From Dermacentor variabilis (lineage: Eukaryota > Arthropoda > Arachnida > Ixodida > Ixodidae): a DNA stretch of 64,000 bases. The translations under genes and the position numbers were made by a program. Positions 1-10,856 of this stretch are shown here, piece after piece. A model generated the notes under the pieces. The model ran no database searches, had not been told where the DNA came from, and saw nothing but the letters and a program-made list of their open reading frames with translations. The DNA is taken from assembly GCF_050947875.1 (NCBI RefSeq), contig NC_134570.1:239684584-239748583 (forward strand), given 5' to 3'. Position 1 is the first letter of the stretch. Each line of letters starts with the position of its first letter.

Positions 1-654
1 GGGTCTACACAATCTTAATTTGCTCATTGTCATCCTTACTATGAATTGGTTAACAAATGAGCCAGTGGCTTGAGTTTATAAACCAAACTCAAGCAAACAT
101 TGACATGTTAAACATAGTGAAGCTATAATTAATTTCAGATCATGATTTAAAGCAACAGTTTCATGAAAGCACTACAGTGAAATTTCGTTCACAGTGTCTT
201 CATCTATGCATGTCATACATTTTATTGCATAATTCTGCTTTACAGTTCTCTATCAAAGGGAACCCATACAATTGACAAATAATATGGGCTTTCAAGTTCA
301 GTGAAGCCTACTGTAAATATAGTTTTCTAATTGTTTGAGTATATATTTCACTGCAAAGTACAATGCGCAATCATTTGCTTCTCAGCCAACTATCGACTAC
401 CTTTCTCATAGCAACACAAACCTGACAAGCCTAAGTGCACCGTGTTAAAATCAGGTGGTGTGCAGAAGTGGACTGTTGATATACCTAACACCTTTTCTGA
501 CCTTTTTGCTTTTGGCATCATGCGGTGTACACACATTTGCATTTTCTCGTAATAAATGTCTGTTTCTAGACGATTTGTCTGTAATCCTCCTACTCCACGT
601 ATTTTTTCGAGCTGTTTCTTTAGTTCAATAAAATCTATCTTCAGCTAATAGCTG
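1..654. other. unassigned intergenic DNA
   Basis: No convincing reading frame, RNA gene or transposon motif is seen in this AT-rich stretch. A small inverted repeat with 9-bp arms lies at 69-77 and 85-93. An AATAAA-like string near 550 is not linked to any gene. Confidence 0.5.
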
Positions 655-763
655 CATAGTCGAGCTTCACAGCAGTACACGAGCGTTGCTGTGAAACCCA
701 CCGGGGAAGCCAATACGGTTTCAAGAAATTGCACGAGCGTGCAGACAGCGCTCTTAATACTTG
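655..763. repeat. satellite fragment (left part of interrupted array)
   Basis: This stretch matches most of a roughly 197-bp tandem unit seen in two copies at 6941-7275, including the shared strings cagtacacgagcg and ccaatacggtttcaag. It ends abruptly where LINE endonuclease sequence begins. Joined to position 6941 it continues the satellite in phase, which suggests that the array was split by an insertion. Confidence 0.6.
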
Positions 764-767
764 ACGG

Positions 768-1365
768 GTGCAAGAGAACTCAGTCGGAAAGAAAGGGAGG
801 GCCGGAGTCGGAATGCTCATTCAGCAGGTAGCCAAATGGAAAAGAGTAAATTCAAAACGTCAAGAGCATCTTTGGTTATCAGGTACAATGAGTGGGACAA
901 AAACTTGGCTCGGCGTTACGTATTTGTGGACCGGAAATAATTGCACAGAGAAGAATAAAGAGTTAGTCGAATGCATAAGTGCTGATATTAAGGGTTTCGG
1001 GAATGAGGCTGGAATTATCCTATTAGGTGACATGAATGCCCACATACAGGATTTAGATTTCTATACCGACAATGAGAAGTCAATGCTAGACCTTTGCGAG
1101 CAACATAACCTCGTTATAGTGAATATAAGGCCATATAAGGCCTGAGGGTGAAGGGCAGATTACGTGGGAAGTGGGAAACCGACAATCAACCATTGATTAC
1201 TGTCTGATTACAGAAGGAATTCATAAGTTGAGAGAAATGGTCATTGATGAAGAAGCGTATAGCAGCATAGGGAGTGACCATAAATGCATCATTTTTGAAG
1301 ATGGGATATGTAGTTGGGAAAGGGAGCAAGGAGTGCAAAATGGACAGTTCAAATTTGAATGCTGA
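768..1365 (+). pseudogene. LINE A endonuclease fragment
   Basis: The first frame (768-1145) contains LLGDMNAHI, the catalytic GDxNAH motif of APE-type LINE endonucleases, around residue 85-94. The next frame (1171-1365) contains TIDYCLI and GSDHKCI, matching the conserved D and SDH motifs at the end of this domain. A TGA at 1143-1145 and a frame change separate the halves. The true N-terminus is missing, since the first recognisable residues are already inside the domain. In an intact element this protein nicks the target DNA to prime reverse transcription. Confidence 0.8.
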
Positions 1366-1917
1366 ACAAATAACAAATATAGTCACTAGAGTTGAGGAAG
1401 AACTTGACAAATGGGCAAGGAAAGAGTGGGAATATAGTGAGCTTCTAAGTGTAATAACGATAGAAATACAGAAAGAGAAACAACACCTTCGTTGGAAAGA
1501 AAAAAAGGAAACCAAAAAGCTGGTAGAACCGGGAAATACGAGAAGTGATTGCGGAACAACAGAAAGCACCCCGAGAGCACATGCAGGCAAGGAAGGCGCA
1601 GTTGCCGCAGGATGAAGTGCCCAGTAAATGGGAAATATATCGTTTATTTAAAGCTTATGGTTCAAATACTGGTGTAAGCAAAGATAAAAGGTAAAACTGA
1701 ACGTTTATTGAAATAAACACGTGATAAAAAGAACGCCTCACTTTGAATATTTTCGAACCACATAAAAAAATTTGGCAGGAAGTCAGGAATACAACAACAT
1801 ATCCTAGACAAAGATGGAAATAAACTGGAAGGGGAAGCGGCAATAAATCACATCCGAAAAGCAACAGCCGAATCTCTCCAAGGCAATGATGAGGTTGTAC
1901 TTGATGAAAAAAAGAGC

Positions 1918-2963
1918 ATGAAAGAGACCCAAGTGGAAAAGGAGTTGGTGCTGACAAATTTAAACTGGAAGAAAGCGGAAGAGAAAATCCCTAAGCGCAC
2001 AGCCACAGGGCTAGACGAGGTTCCCGTTAGGCTGATAAATGAACTAGGACCAAAAAGTAAGGAAGCTCTGGTGAAAGCAGTGGAAAAAACTTTAAAAGAT
2101 AGGCGAATACCAGAAAGTTGGCGACAAAGTAGAATGAATTTAATTTATAAAGGTAAGGGGGAAAAAGACAGAATTCACTCGTATAGCCCGTTGACCATTA
2201 CATGGGTAATATACAGGCTAGCAATGCAGGCAATCAAATTAAAGCTTCAAGCCTGGGCACAGAATAATGGCATTTTGGCAGAGCTTCAGAATGGCTTCAG
2301 AATAGGTAGGTGTTTGGATGATAACTTGTTTGTTCTTACTCAGTGTATTGAAATATCAAAAGCAGAAAGCAGACCGTTGTATGTGGCCTTTCTAGACATT
2401 ACAGGAGCCTACGACAACGTAGACCGTAACATTTTGTGGGACATTCTGGAAGGGGAAGGCATAGGTAACGATTGTCTACAGCTTTTGAGAGAGATTTACC
2501 AAGAAAATACCGTTTGCGTTGAATGGGAAGGGATGAGGAGCGAGGAGAAAGTTCATATCAACAAGAGACTGAGGCAGGAGTGCCCTTTATCCCCGCTGCT
2601 GTTTATGATGTACATGGTGAGGATGGAGAGGGCGCTAGAAGGAAGTAATATCGGGTTTAATCTCTCATACAAACAGGCGGGTACAGTAATAGAGCAGCGT
2701 CTCCCAGGTTTATTTTATGCGGACGACATTGTGTTGCTAGCTTACAAGCAAAGTGATTTGCAACGTCTGGCTATTATCTGTGGACAGGAAGGCAACAATT
2801 TAGGTTTGAAATTTAGTGTTATAATATCAGGTGTTATGGTATTCAATGAAAACAGTCAGCAGACAGTGGAGATACAGGGCAAAGAAATACCTCGGGTAAC
2901 AGAATATAAATACCTTGGTGTATGGATAAAGGAAGGCAATGGGGGGGGGGGGGGGGGGGGGGA
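1918..2963 (+). pseudogene. LINE A reverse transcriptase
   Basis: This is the longest open stretch of the copy (about 340 residues). Recognisable RT blocks in order are the GLDEVPVRL start, FLDITGAYDNVDR (palm A, catalytic D), RLRQECPLSPLLF (usually RQGCPLSP; the Gly is replaced by Glu), LFYADDIVLLA (catalytic YADD, about residue 265) and YKYLGVWI. The frame runs into a 22-G homopolymer at 2941-2962 that encodes poly-Gly and then goes out of frame. The sister copy at about 35545 lacks the G run. The enzyme would copy LINE RNA at a nicked target; this copy is dead. Confidence 0.9.
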
Positions 2964-3890
2964 TGTATGGAAACACAGGAAAAAACCACAGGAGTAAAGG
3001 GGAAGAGAAATGCAGCCATGATGAAGCACAGGGCGCTATGGAGATACAATAGGTACGAGGTCCTCCGAGGTATGTGGAAAGGTGTAATGGTTCCAGGACT
3101 TACTTTTGTAAATCCGGTTGTTTGCTATAAATCAGCGGTACAATCAGGACTCGACGGGAACCAAAGGTCAGTGGGTCGCTTCGCATTGGGAGCTCACGGG
3201 AATACTACAAATGAAGCCGACCAGGGTGATATGGGCTGGACTAGTTTTGAAGTGAGGGAAGCTGGCGGTAAAATTGAGTATGAAGAACGGCTGAGGAATA
3301 TGGAAGAAAGTAAATGGGCTGGGAGAGTGTTCAGGTACCTGTACAGAAAAAACATTGATTCACAGTTGAGGAAAAGAACTAGGAAGCTTACTAGCAAGTA
3401 TGCGGCCTATAGGGTGGACAACACAGCAACAAAGAAGGTCAAGCGGAAAGTCAGAGAGGCTGAATTAATCCCATGGGTGGCGGCAATGGAAAAGAAACCT
3501 GCCATGAGTAACTACTTAAGAGGAAAAACGAAATCAGGAAAGAAACCATTTATGATAACTCAAGGGGAAGCTCATTACTTTTCGAAGCGAGATCGGGATG
3601 CCTTAGAACACGCACCTATAAAGCGAGATATAAGAAGGAAGAAGAAGCATGTGCTTCCTGCGGTAAAGCTAGGGAAACTACGGAGCATGTTTTATTAGAA
3701 TGTGAAGACGTCTAACCAGCGGTCGATTTAGGCGCCACTGGCCTCCTTGAAGCCCTTGGGTTCAGAGGGAGCAGTGGTAAAGCAAACATGTCCGCAATAG
3801 ACATTAGTAAGAGGCGACTGGAGGAGTGGTGGAAGAAAAGTAGGGAAACGACAAAAGAAGGAGACGTACAAAAGCACAGTTCGCAATAGG
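2964..3890 (+). pseudogene. LINE A RT C-terminal region with Cys/His cluster
   Basis: After the G run the protein continues (thumb and C-terminal domain), with a further frame change near 3555. The last part reads CASCGKARETTEHVLLEC, a CxxC...HxxxxC zinc-binding cluster typical of the C-termini of I/R1-group LINEs. A TAA follows at 3712, where copy 3 at 36297 still reads through. About 60 further codons resembling the copy-3 C-terminus are visible up to 3890. Confidence 0.75.
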
Positions 3891-4045
3891 GGATCAGAAA
3901 ATTTAGGTGTGCTAGTTCAGAGTGTTTTTTTTTTCATTGTTTAACCTAGGTAGGATGTTAGGCAGTATAGTAGCAAGAGCTTGGTGGCGCAACCCACCGC
4001 CCCATTCCAAAGGGGACGCTCATAATATCCATCCATCCATCATCG

Positions 4046-4430
4046 CGCACTCAGTTCGATGGGGACACGTTGGGGGCGTAGCGCCGGGTGTGAAGCCTAC
4101 ACTGCTCGCTTTGCCCCGACCAGACAGATAATGCATAGCAGCCAGACCTTTTTTTTTTTACGTGCTAATGTTCACCGCTGCTGGCACGAGTTTTTGTTAA
4201 TCTATGTAACCACGCAGAACGCGTCGTGATTTCCATGCTTGCTATGATGATCACTGGCTGAAGGAACGCCATCACACAATATAGTAAGAAGAGTTGTATC
4301 GTTAGACCTGTCTGAAAGCTTGCAGATCAGATTTTTTAGTTTCACCACGCGAAGCAACAGTTTGTCTGCTTTTAATGACAACTCAATGCAGCGTCAAGTA
4401 TTAAAGGGGACGAGTGTTCTATTAGTGTCC
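4046..4430. other. unassigned spacer between LINE and SINE
   Basis: No gene or transposon motif was recognised. A poly-T stretch lies at 4150-4159. Confidence 0.4.
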
Positions 4431-4660
4431 GCCGCGGCGGCCCAGTGGTTATGGTGCTTGGCTGCTGACTCGAAAGACGCAGGTTCGATTCTGACCACGG
4501 CGGTCGCAGTTTCGATGTAGGCAAAAATGCTAGAGGCCTGTGTACTGCGCGTTATCAGTGGACGACAAAGTACCCCAGGGGTTAAAACTTTCCTGAGCCC
4601 TGAACTGCGGCGTCGCTCATAATCATATAGTGGTTTTAGCACGCAAAACCCCAGCAGTCA
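4431..4660 (+). mobile_element. tRNA-derived SINE, Ruka-like, diverged
   Basis: The 5' head resembles a tRNA promoter, with an A-box-like stretch in the cagtggttatggtgc region and a B box at gcaggttcgattctgac (about 4480-4497). The body ends in the antisense of the gttttgcgtgctaaaacca motif shared with the copies at 10615-10842 and 60502-60733. Sequence and length match the SINE family reported from ixodid ticks as Ruka. It is more diverged than the copy at 10.6 kb and has no obvious target duplication. Confidence 0.75.
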
Positions 4661-4937
4661 TTAGTTTTCTGTTATTCGGCACATGTGTCGCACTAAAAAT
4701 CTGAAGGTGACGTCAGTCTGCCCGGCTGTTTTCTGTCGCTGTGTACTATTAAGGCGCTGGTAAAAAATATAAAAAGCCAGCCAGAGGGGCACCGCGCGAG
4801 CATAAAGATTTATCTATACAGTGAATGACCTGATGTTCAGTGGTTCGACTAGAAATCGGCTGTCAAGCCATTTCATTACCCGCTCGTGATGTGTTCTGGC
4901 TTCTCACCAGCCAACAATACTTTTTAATGGTTTAGAA

Positions 4938-5455
4938 ATGCGGAGCACCAACCAAAGGTGCGGCGTCTGCTGAAACGGCACCACCTGTCCCAGTTGAAGA
5001 ACGGAAGCTCGTCGCCAGATTTTTCGTTGAGCGTGCACCGCAGAGAGAGATTTGCCAAGGAATTCGCAGGTCAAAGACATCGGTGAGGAGAATTATCCGT
5101 GCCTTTCGAGATGAAGGAACACTTGCGGATGCCAAGCGGTCCGGCCGGCCAAGATCCACAACGCATGAGAATGACATACTGATTGTGGCCGCATCTGTCG
5201 TGGACCCTTTCCTCAGTGCTAAAGAAATCTGCGACGAGCTGCCACTGGATATTTCTCCTTCGACAGTTCGCCATCATTTAAAAGCCGCTGGAATTTGAAA
5301 TTGTGCTGCGGCGCAAAAACCATTCCTGACTGAGCGACAACGCCAACAACGCCTGGACTTCGCTCTGGACCACCAGCACTGGAGCGCAGAAGAGTGGCAC
5401 AATGTAGACGAGTTAACTTTCTGCACTCGTTGGGATAAAAAAAAAGAGGGTGCGG
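4938..5455 (+). pseudogene. Tc1-type transposase, N-terminal part
   Basis: The frame carries the paired helix-turn-helix DNA-binding domain of Tc1 transposases: a first HTH around SKTSVRRIIRAFRDEG, the linker GRPRST, and a second HTH around DISPSTVRHHLKAAGI. An in-frame TGA at 5296-5298 follows, then the catalytic domain starts with the region around VDELTFC, whose Asp corresponds to the first catalytic D. Homology stops at about 5455 and resumes at about 5835. The protein would bind the terminal repeats and cut and paste the element; this copy is inactive. Confidence 0.85.
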
Positions 5456-5835
5456 CGGCCCTTGATTCTAGGTAACCAATGCCTTCACTTTATCGCCGTG
5501 TTAACATAGTTTGCTCCTTCGCACATACGGAAATTTCCCTTGGCTGTTATAATACTGAGGAGTCGTCAAATTATCCCTGCGAATGAAATTATCCGCTAAT
5601 CTGAATTGAGAAATAAATACATGGCAAGTAACGTACTCATAAATAACTTCTGTTAGCAGCACCTCCAATACACGTGTTTCAAGTTATTTGTACAATACTA
5701 TGGTTTCAAGGTGTATGTAGCACAGCCTGTATTGTAAGCTTTCATTTACCGACTGCAAAATCACCTTTCTGCATAATTTGTTCCTGTCCATTCTGGTTCT
5801 TTCAAAACTGAAGGTATCACCCCGGCTATACTCAG
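5456..5835. other. unidentified insertion inside the Tc1 transposase
   Basis: About 380 bp of AT-rich sequence separates the two halves of the transposase. It shows no coding similarity to Tc1 and no clear terminal repeats. It could be a small non-autonomous element or scrambled sequence replacing lost codons. Confidence 0.5.
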
Positions 5836-6290
5836 AGCGTTCTTTCAAGTGGCCGTTGTGCAGTCTCCGTGTGGGGTGCCATGAGCTTGTCCGCATTGAT
5901 GAGAAATTCATGGCGTCATCTTACAGTTTTCTGCTTCAAGGCACCATGGTCCCATATGTGCTGGATGGACCCTTCGCCGACGGCTTTTTTCTTTTCCGGC
6001 AGGACAAAAGCCCCGTGCACATGGCTCGTAAGGTGACCGACGTGCTTGAGAACCTTCGCGTGAGCACGTTGCTGTGGCCTCCGAATGACGCGGACGCAAA
6101 CCCCATCGAAAATGCGTGGGCACGCACGAAGTCGGCTCTGTCCAAACGCAACTTGTCCAGGGCAGACGCACTATGGAACACCATTCGTGAATACCTCCTT
6201 CGATCTGACAGCGAATATGTCGTCACCCTTTACAGTTCGATGCCAAGGCGGATATCAAATAATTTTCGCGGACGGTCACTTCACCCACTA
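5836..6290 (+). pseudogene. Tc1-type transposase, C-terminal catalytic part
   Basis: The segment resumes with the VSVWGA-like block, then shows FRQDKSPVH (second catalytic Asp) and NPIENAWARTKSAL (catalytic Glu). The Asp and Glu are separated by 34 residues, which is the DD34E spacing of the Tc1 group. It continues to the domain end at SMPRRI, about 6250. A frame change occurs near 5880-5885. No terminal inverted repeats were identified around 4700-6400. Confidence 0.85.
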
Positions 6291-6404
6291 CTAAATTTGT
6301 GTAGCAATGTCGGGGGCACAGATTATACATTTTCCCGATGCTATATTTTGCGTGCCCTCAGGCTAAGTAGTTTTCATTTTTCTCCTTTCATGCCATGGAA
6401 ACCA

Positions 6405-6940
6405 TGAAATCTGCCATGAGTAACTACTTAAGAGGAAAAAATGAAATTGGGTAAGAAACAATTTATGATAACTCAAAGGGAAGCTCATTACTTTTTGAAG
6501 TGAGATCAGGATGCCTTAGAACACGCAGCTATAAAGCGACATATAAGAGGGAAGTAGTCAAAGGAAGGAAGTTGTTGCTGCGGTAAAGCTAGGGAAACTA
6601 TGGAGCATGTTTTATTAGAATGTGAAGACGTCCGCCCAGCAGTCGACTTAGGCACCACTGGCCTCCTTGAAACAGATGGGTTCAGTGAGAGCAGTGGAAA
6701 AGTAAACGTGTCCGCGATAGAGATTTGTAAGAGGGAATTGGAAGATTTGTGGAAGAAAAGTAGGGAAACAACAAAAAACGGAGACGTACAAAAGCAAAGG
6801 AGTCAGAAAATTTTTTTGGAAGATTACGGTTTTCTTTTTTAGCCTAGGTAGGACATTAGGCAGTATAACAAGTACTTGGTGGTGCAACACACCGCCCCAT
6901 TCCAAAGGGGACGCTCACAACATCCATCCATCCATCCATC
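6405..6940 (+). mobile_element. LINE family A, copy 2, 3' fragment
   Basis: This stretch begins at the equivalent of position 3495 in copy 1 (shared string tgccatgagtaactactta) and runs to the same CATC-repeat tail. The Cys/His region (EHVLLECEDV, around 6602-6631) is recognisable but frame-broken. It ends exactly where the satellite resumes at 6941. Confidence 0.85.
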
Positions 6941-7275
6941 CGTGAGTGAAAGCATGCGCTGCTGCTTCGCACAAAAGCACGTGCCTGAATGCGCGAAATT
7001 GGGACACGCTGTGCGACGCCATTCCAAGTTAGTCGAGCTTTATAGCAATACACGAGCGTCGCCGTGAAGCCCGCTGGGAAAGCCAATACGGTTTCAAGAG
7101 ATTGCACGAGTGTGCAGACGGCGCTCTTAGGACTTAACGTGAGTGAAAGCATGCGCTGTTGCTTCGCACAAAAGTACACATCTGAATGTGCAAAATTAGG
7201 GCAAGCCGTGCGACGCCATTCGACCTTAGTTGAGTTTCACAGCAGTACAGGAGCGCTGCCGTGAAGCCCGCGGGA
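6941..7275. repeat. tandem satellite, about 197-bp unit, 1.7 copies
   Basis: Unit 1 starts with cgtgagtgaaagcatgcgc at 6941. The same string recurs at 7138, giving a 197-bp period. Unit 2 is truncated near 7275. A third partial unit lies at 655-763, on the other side of the inserted block. The short open frames in these units are translated satellite, not genes. Confidence 0.8.
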
Positions 7276-9960
7276 AAAAGTAATTTTTCCTGAATGCAGT
7301 GCACAGGGTGTGCTGCACTGCGTTTCATGGTTGAAACAAATATTTTATCCCTAAGAACATAAGTCTGTGCATAGTCTGTGTGGTAATGCCAGAAAACCAA
7401 CAACAAAGCACACTTCACTGGAATGGCCTTATTCCTGTAATATCAGCTTAACACAAAGAAGTCAAAGTGCAAATATGCAGAGTGTGTTAGACAATTTATG
7501 CAGCCTGATATTGGTGTACGTTCTTTCTTTTTTACAGAAACGGAATCTTCACGGTGTTTTTATGGTGATCTGCTGGGGACTCTGCAAAATGGTTCAACTT
7601 GCCTGTGCACTGCAGCATGACAATGCACATTGTCACAATTTTCAGTTGTTTTTGACAGAAAAAGGACATTCCTGTCTTTGTACAATGCTCTACTCGTCAT
7701 TCATTAGTTCAGCTCACTTTCCTGAAACTGAAGATAAAAAGTCGTAATAATAAATAGCACACAACGAGCCATGACATTCAACTTGAGCAAGCACATGGGA
7801 CCATTTAATATAGCGCAGCCAAGACTAGAGGCAAACAGATGCACAGTAGTGTGTAACTTCCCAAAGAAAATAGATTTCAGGAGGCTGAATAATTTGTGTG
7901 CAAATTCTGATGGTACAGTTGAGTTACTTTGCTAACGGACCTTTGTGTGTGCTTTGTTCACTGTGCCATGCACACCATCTGTATGCACCCTTGAGCTATT
8001 GGAAAAGCGCGATGGGTCCCTGTTGTAACTATAACGGATGAGACAGCAGCAGCTGTGCATTAATGTGTTGCTGTGATCCTATATTTGGGCAGCACAGAAA
8101 GCATGTTCGCTTGCAAAGAGCTTTGCTGTCTGTCATGTTTTTGCGACACGTGGTAGAAAAAGGAAAAAAAAAGGCCGTCTCTGACCTGTGAAATGTTCAT
8201 TCCATAAGCAGGCTTGACCGGAATGAGTGAAAACGAGTGATCCCCGGGCTCATCGAGGAATCCTTTGGCCTCTGGACTGCATGTTCATCGGCATTTGGCC
8301 GTTTGCTGCACGACCTAGTCTACAGCTATTCTTGCTGCTAGCATTGTTCATCATCAGACATTGTTCACCCTCCAGTGTGAGGTAGTGTTCTGCTCACATT
8401 TCATTTAACTTTTTAGAATGACATCGGAAATCTTTTAGCATGAATGTAGTCCACATGTAATTTCAGCTATTCTTGCAATCCAACTCTAGCGCAAGCTGGA
8501 CTTTTGCTTAATTGTGTTAATAGTAAAGAGTTAACAGGCCCATGTTTAGTCATGCAAGTAATAAAAAAGAAGCACGCTTGTCAAGCGTTGTTTTTTTTGT
8601 ATGTGCCAACACAGGGGTTAACAAAACTCTGCTCAATACAAGCACTGATTAAGAGCGCACTAAACACACTAGATGTGCAGTCTGGTAAGCTTTTTAGGTT
8701 ATGGTGTAAAAGCCATTTCAGCTGTCCTACAGTGCGGCTTAGTGGCACCTCAGCACTGGTTTGACAATACTGGTTTTGACAATCAGCGGGCAGTGTTTTC
8801 TTGTTAAAATTCCCAAATTCCTACAATCAGTTTTAAATGGCTGTCTTATATCAAAACTGTACCTTAGCATGTTTTAAACAAGACTGTGCATTGCACCCAA
8901 CACATGTAAAAATTGACAGGGAAGACGTGAACATTTCTAAATACCTTGCCGACTCACTCCATGTTGGCAGTAGATACAGCTGGCTCTGCAACAGAAACAA
9001 ATTCATTATTCCCTACAGTGAACAGGATGCAGTAAGCAGCTCCTAAATCAAACAAATTTGAAAGATCCATTAACATACCTGCAAGACACACTTTACCCAG
9101 AAGTTGTTCAAGAACGTACCCTCTGTGTGCAATGGTGCCAACCAAGTGGATTTCTGTTGACTAAAGCAACACGCCGCGACGATATAACAGTTGCGAAGGA
9201 AATTTGTGAACCGATCGAGGGACATATATTTTAAGGATTCTGTGAGAACAGCAATAGTATCTAGACCCTTTTAGCGTCCTGCAACATTCCTGGCAAATTT
9301 TTTTTATATACAAAGAGCCTCGACATATGCGAGGCTTCGTAGGTGATTGCTGCAGAAACAGGCACAAGAGAGCTGTGAGTATGATAGAAGCCCTTTAGCT
9401 GTAAACGTTGCAAGCACAGGCAATCAGAAAATAAGATTGTTATGCACTGTAGTTGTTCCTGCCTTATTTATGTTCGGCTATTTTCTGGACATTATTTACA
9501 TCTACATTATCATGCCAGCATTGATTGTAGTGCAGGCGCACTTGGAAATAATTTTAAAAAATGTTTTGTCCAGGTGCAGAACTGGAGAGTTCTTATTGCG
9601 TTGTGAAGCCGTTCCAAGGAAACAGTTTTTTTTTTAAGTCGTGAACGAGAACAGATTAAACCGTACTTATTGTGGCACCACTACTGTAACTCGAGAACAG
9701 TCGCCTTTTACCCCACCCCAGAGGAAACTATTCCTACTAGTCGAATAAACAACAGCAGAGATGTATATCACGCTCCGGGCCCTCTTCAATAGAAATCGGC
9801 CAAAGCTTCCTCTCGCCAGGCAAATAAGAGCTACTGACGCACAAATTTGCGCGATGTGTCGGCATATGAATTATATCACTTACGTGTTATGGTCAGCAGC
9901 ACATCGCAGCACCTCCTTCATCGCCCTCTGTCAAGCATTACGTAAAGATGAATGAGTCGA
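7276..9960. other. unassigned region
   Basis: No domain, splice structure or transposon signature was recognised on either strand. The open frames are short (under 130 codons) and low-complexity in character. This may be intron or intergenic DNA. Confidence 0.4.
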
Positions 9961-10397
9961 CGCTAGCGAATATTGCGGACACGAAGGCGCAGCTGCAGGG
10001 CTCCGGTCCGCGAACTGGCCGTTGCCGAGACGCCGACGCCACTTGGATATTTAGAGCATCTGTACCACCGGATCCTCCAGTAATGCAGACCGCAAAGTAC
10101 GGATTTCATGAGTGCTGAACAGTGGGTGGTCGATGCAGACACATTTAAGTGACTTGCAGTGAGCAGCACATCCCTCGACATCCGTTAAAGAAAGGCGGGT
10201 ACGGAGACGCCACATTGCAGTTCGGTGACACTTCTACATTTCATTTGTCACCACCGCCGAATTCTCAAGGAAGTACGGGTCAAACAACGCAGATTCTGTA
10301 CTGCCAGAGCTCACCGAGGCCAAAGCCGCACTGCCGCAACGCCACTACTACTCGCGGATTTCCACCAAGTAAGGCAGAACCTACAACCAACACAGAA

Positions 10398-10439
10398 GTA
10401 GAGTGTACTAGAGTACGACCATTATCTAGTACACTCTAC
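10398..10439. repeat. perfect short hairpin
   Basis: The arm gtagagtgtactaga (10398-10412) and its exact reverse complement (10425-10439) are separated by 12 nt. No transposon end or terminator context is obvious. Confidence 0.8.
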
Positions 10440-10614
10440 AGACAAGCAACGCAAGCACAATCACACAAGCGACGTTGAACAACGCGTGGTCGAATTTCTC
10501 CATGAGAGAACAATCACGCCGAGAACGAACAGGCCACGGCGTCGGCAAAAAACGCAAGCAACGTTGAAGAACGCGCGGTCACCGCTGGGCGCGAGCCGAA
10601 GAGCCATAGAATTA

Positions 10615-10842
10615 TTTGTGGGGTTTCACGTGCCAAAACCACTTTCTGATTATGAGGCACGCCGTAGTGGAGGACTCCGGAAATTTCGACCGCCTGGGGT
10701 TCTTTAACGCGCACCTAAAGCTAAGTACACGGTGTTTTCGCATTTCGCCCCCATCGAAATGCGGCCGCCGTGGCCGGGATTCGATCGCGCGACCTCGTGC
10801 TCAGCAGCCTAACACCATAGCCACTGAGCAACCACGGCGGGT
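10615..10842 (-). mobile_element. Ruka-like tRNA-derived SINE with perfect target duplication
   Basis: Read on the minus strand it starts with a tRNA-like head (A box near ggttgctcagtggctatgg, B box in the gatcgaatcccgg region). The body then carries the family landmarks cattcgatggggg, aaagaaccccagg and ggcgtgcctcataatcag. It is flanked by a perfect 14-bp direct repeat, gagccatagaatta, at 10601-10614 and 10843-10856. Target duplication of this length is normal for LINE-mobilised SINEs and shows a relatively recent insertion. No poly-A tail is evident; the 3' end is the short ccccacaaat stretch next to the left duplication. Confidence 0.9.
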
Positions 10843-10856
10843 GAGCCATAGAATTA

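Larger units (their letters stand above)
764..4045 (+). mobile_element. non-LTR retrotransposon (LINE family A, copy 1), 5'-truncated
   Basis: In order this copy shows an APE-type endonuclease (about 768-1360), a reverse transcriptase (1918-2940), a C-terminal region with a Cys/His cluster (to about 3720) and a non-coding tail ending in CATC repeats near 4020-4042. Frames are disrupted many times: a stop at 1143, shifts around 1365, 1620 and 2963, and a stop at 3712. Other copies of the family lie at 6405-6940 and 35505-36635. The C-terminal CxxC...HxxxxC cluster is usual in I/R1/Jockey-group LINEs; the exact clade is not settled. It is non-functional. Confidence 0.85.

Noticed and set aside
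4431..4500. Possible tRNA gene (A and B boxes)
   Set aside because: The head belongs to a SINE with the family body attached; the same applies at 10.8, 19.2, 38.3 and 60.7 kb. No cloverleaf with an intact anticodon arm and acceptor stem was found.
6876..7264. Two similar small proteins at 6876-7067 and 7064-7264
   Set aside because: Both are translations of the 197-bp satellite unit, so the likeness reflects tandem repetition.
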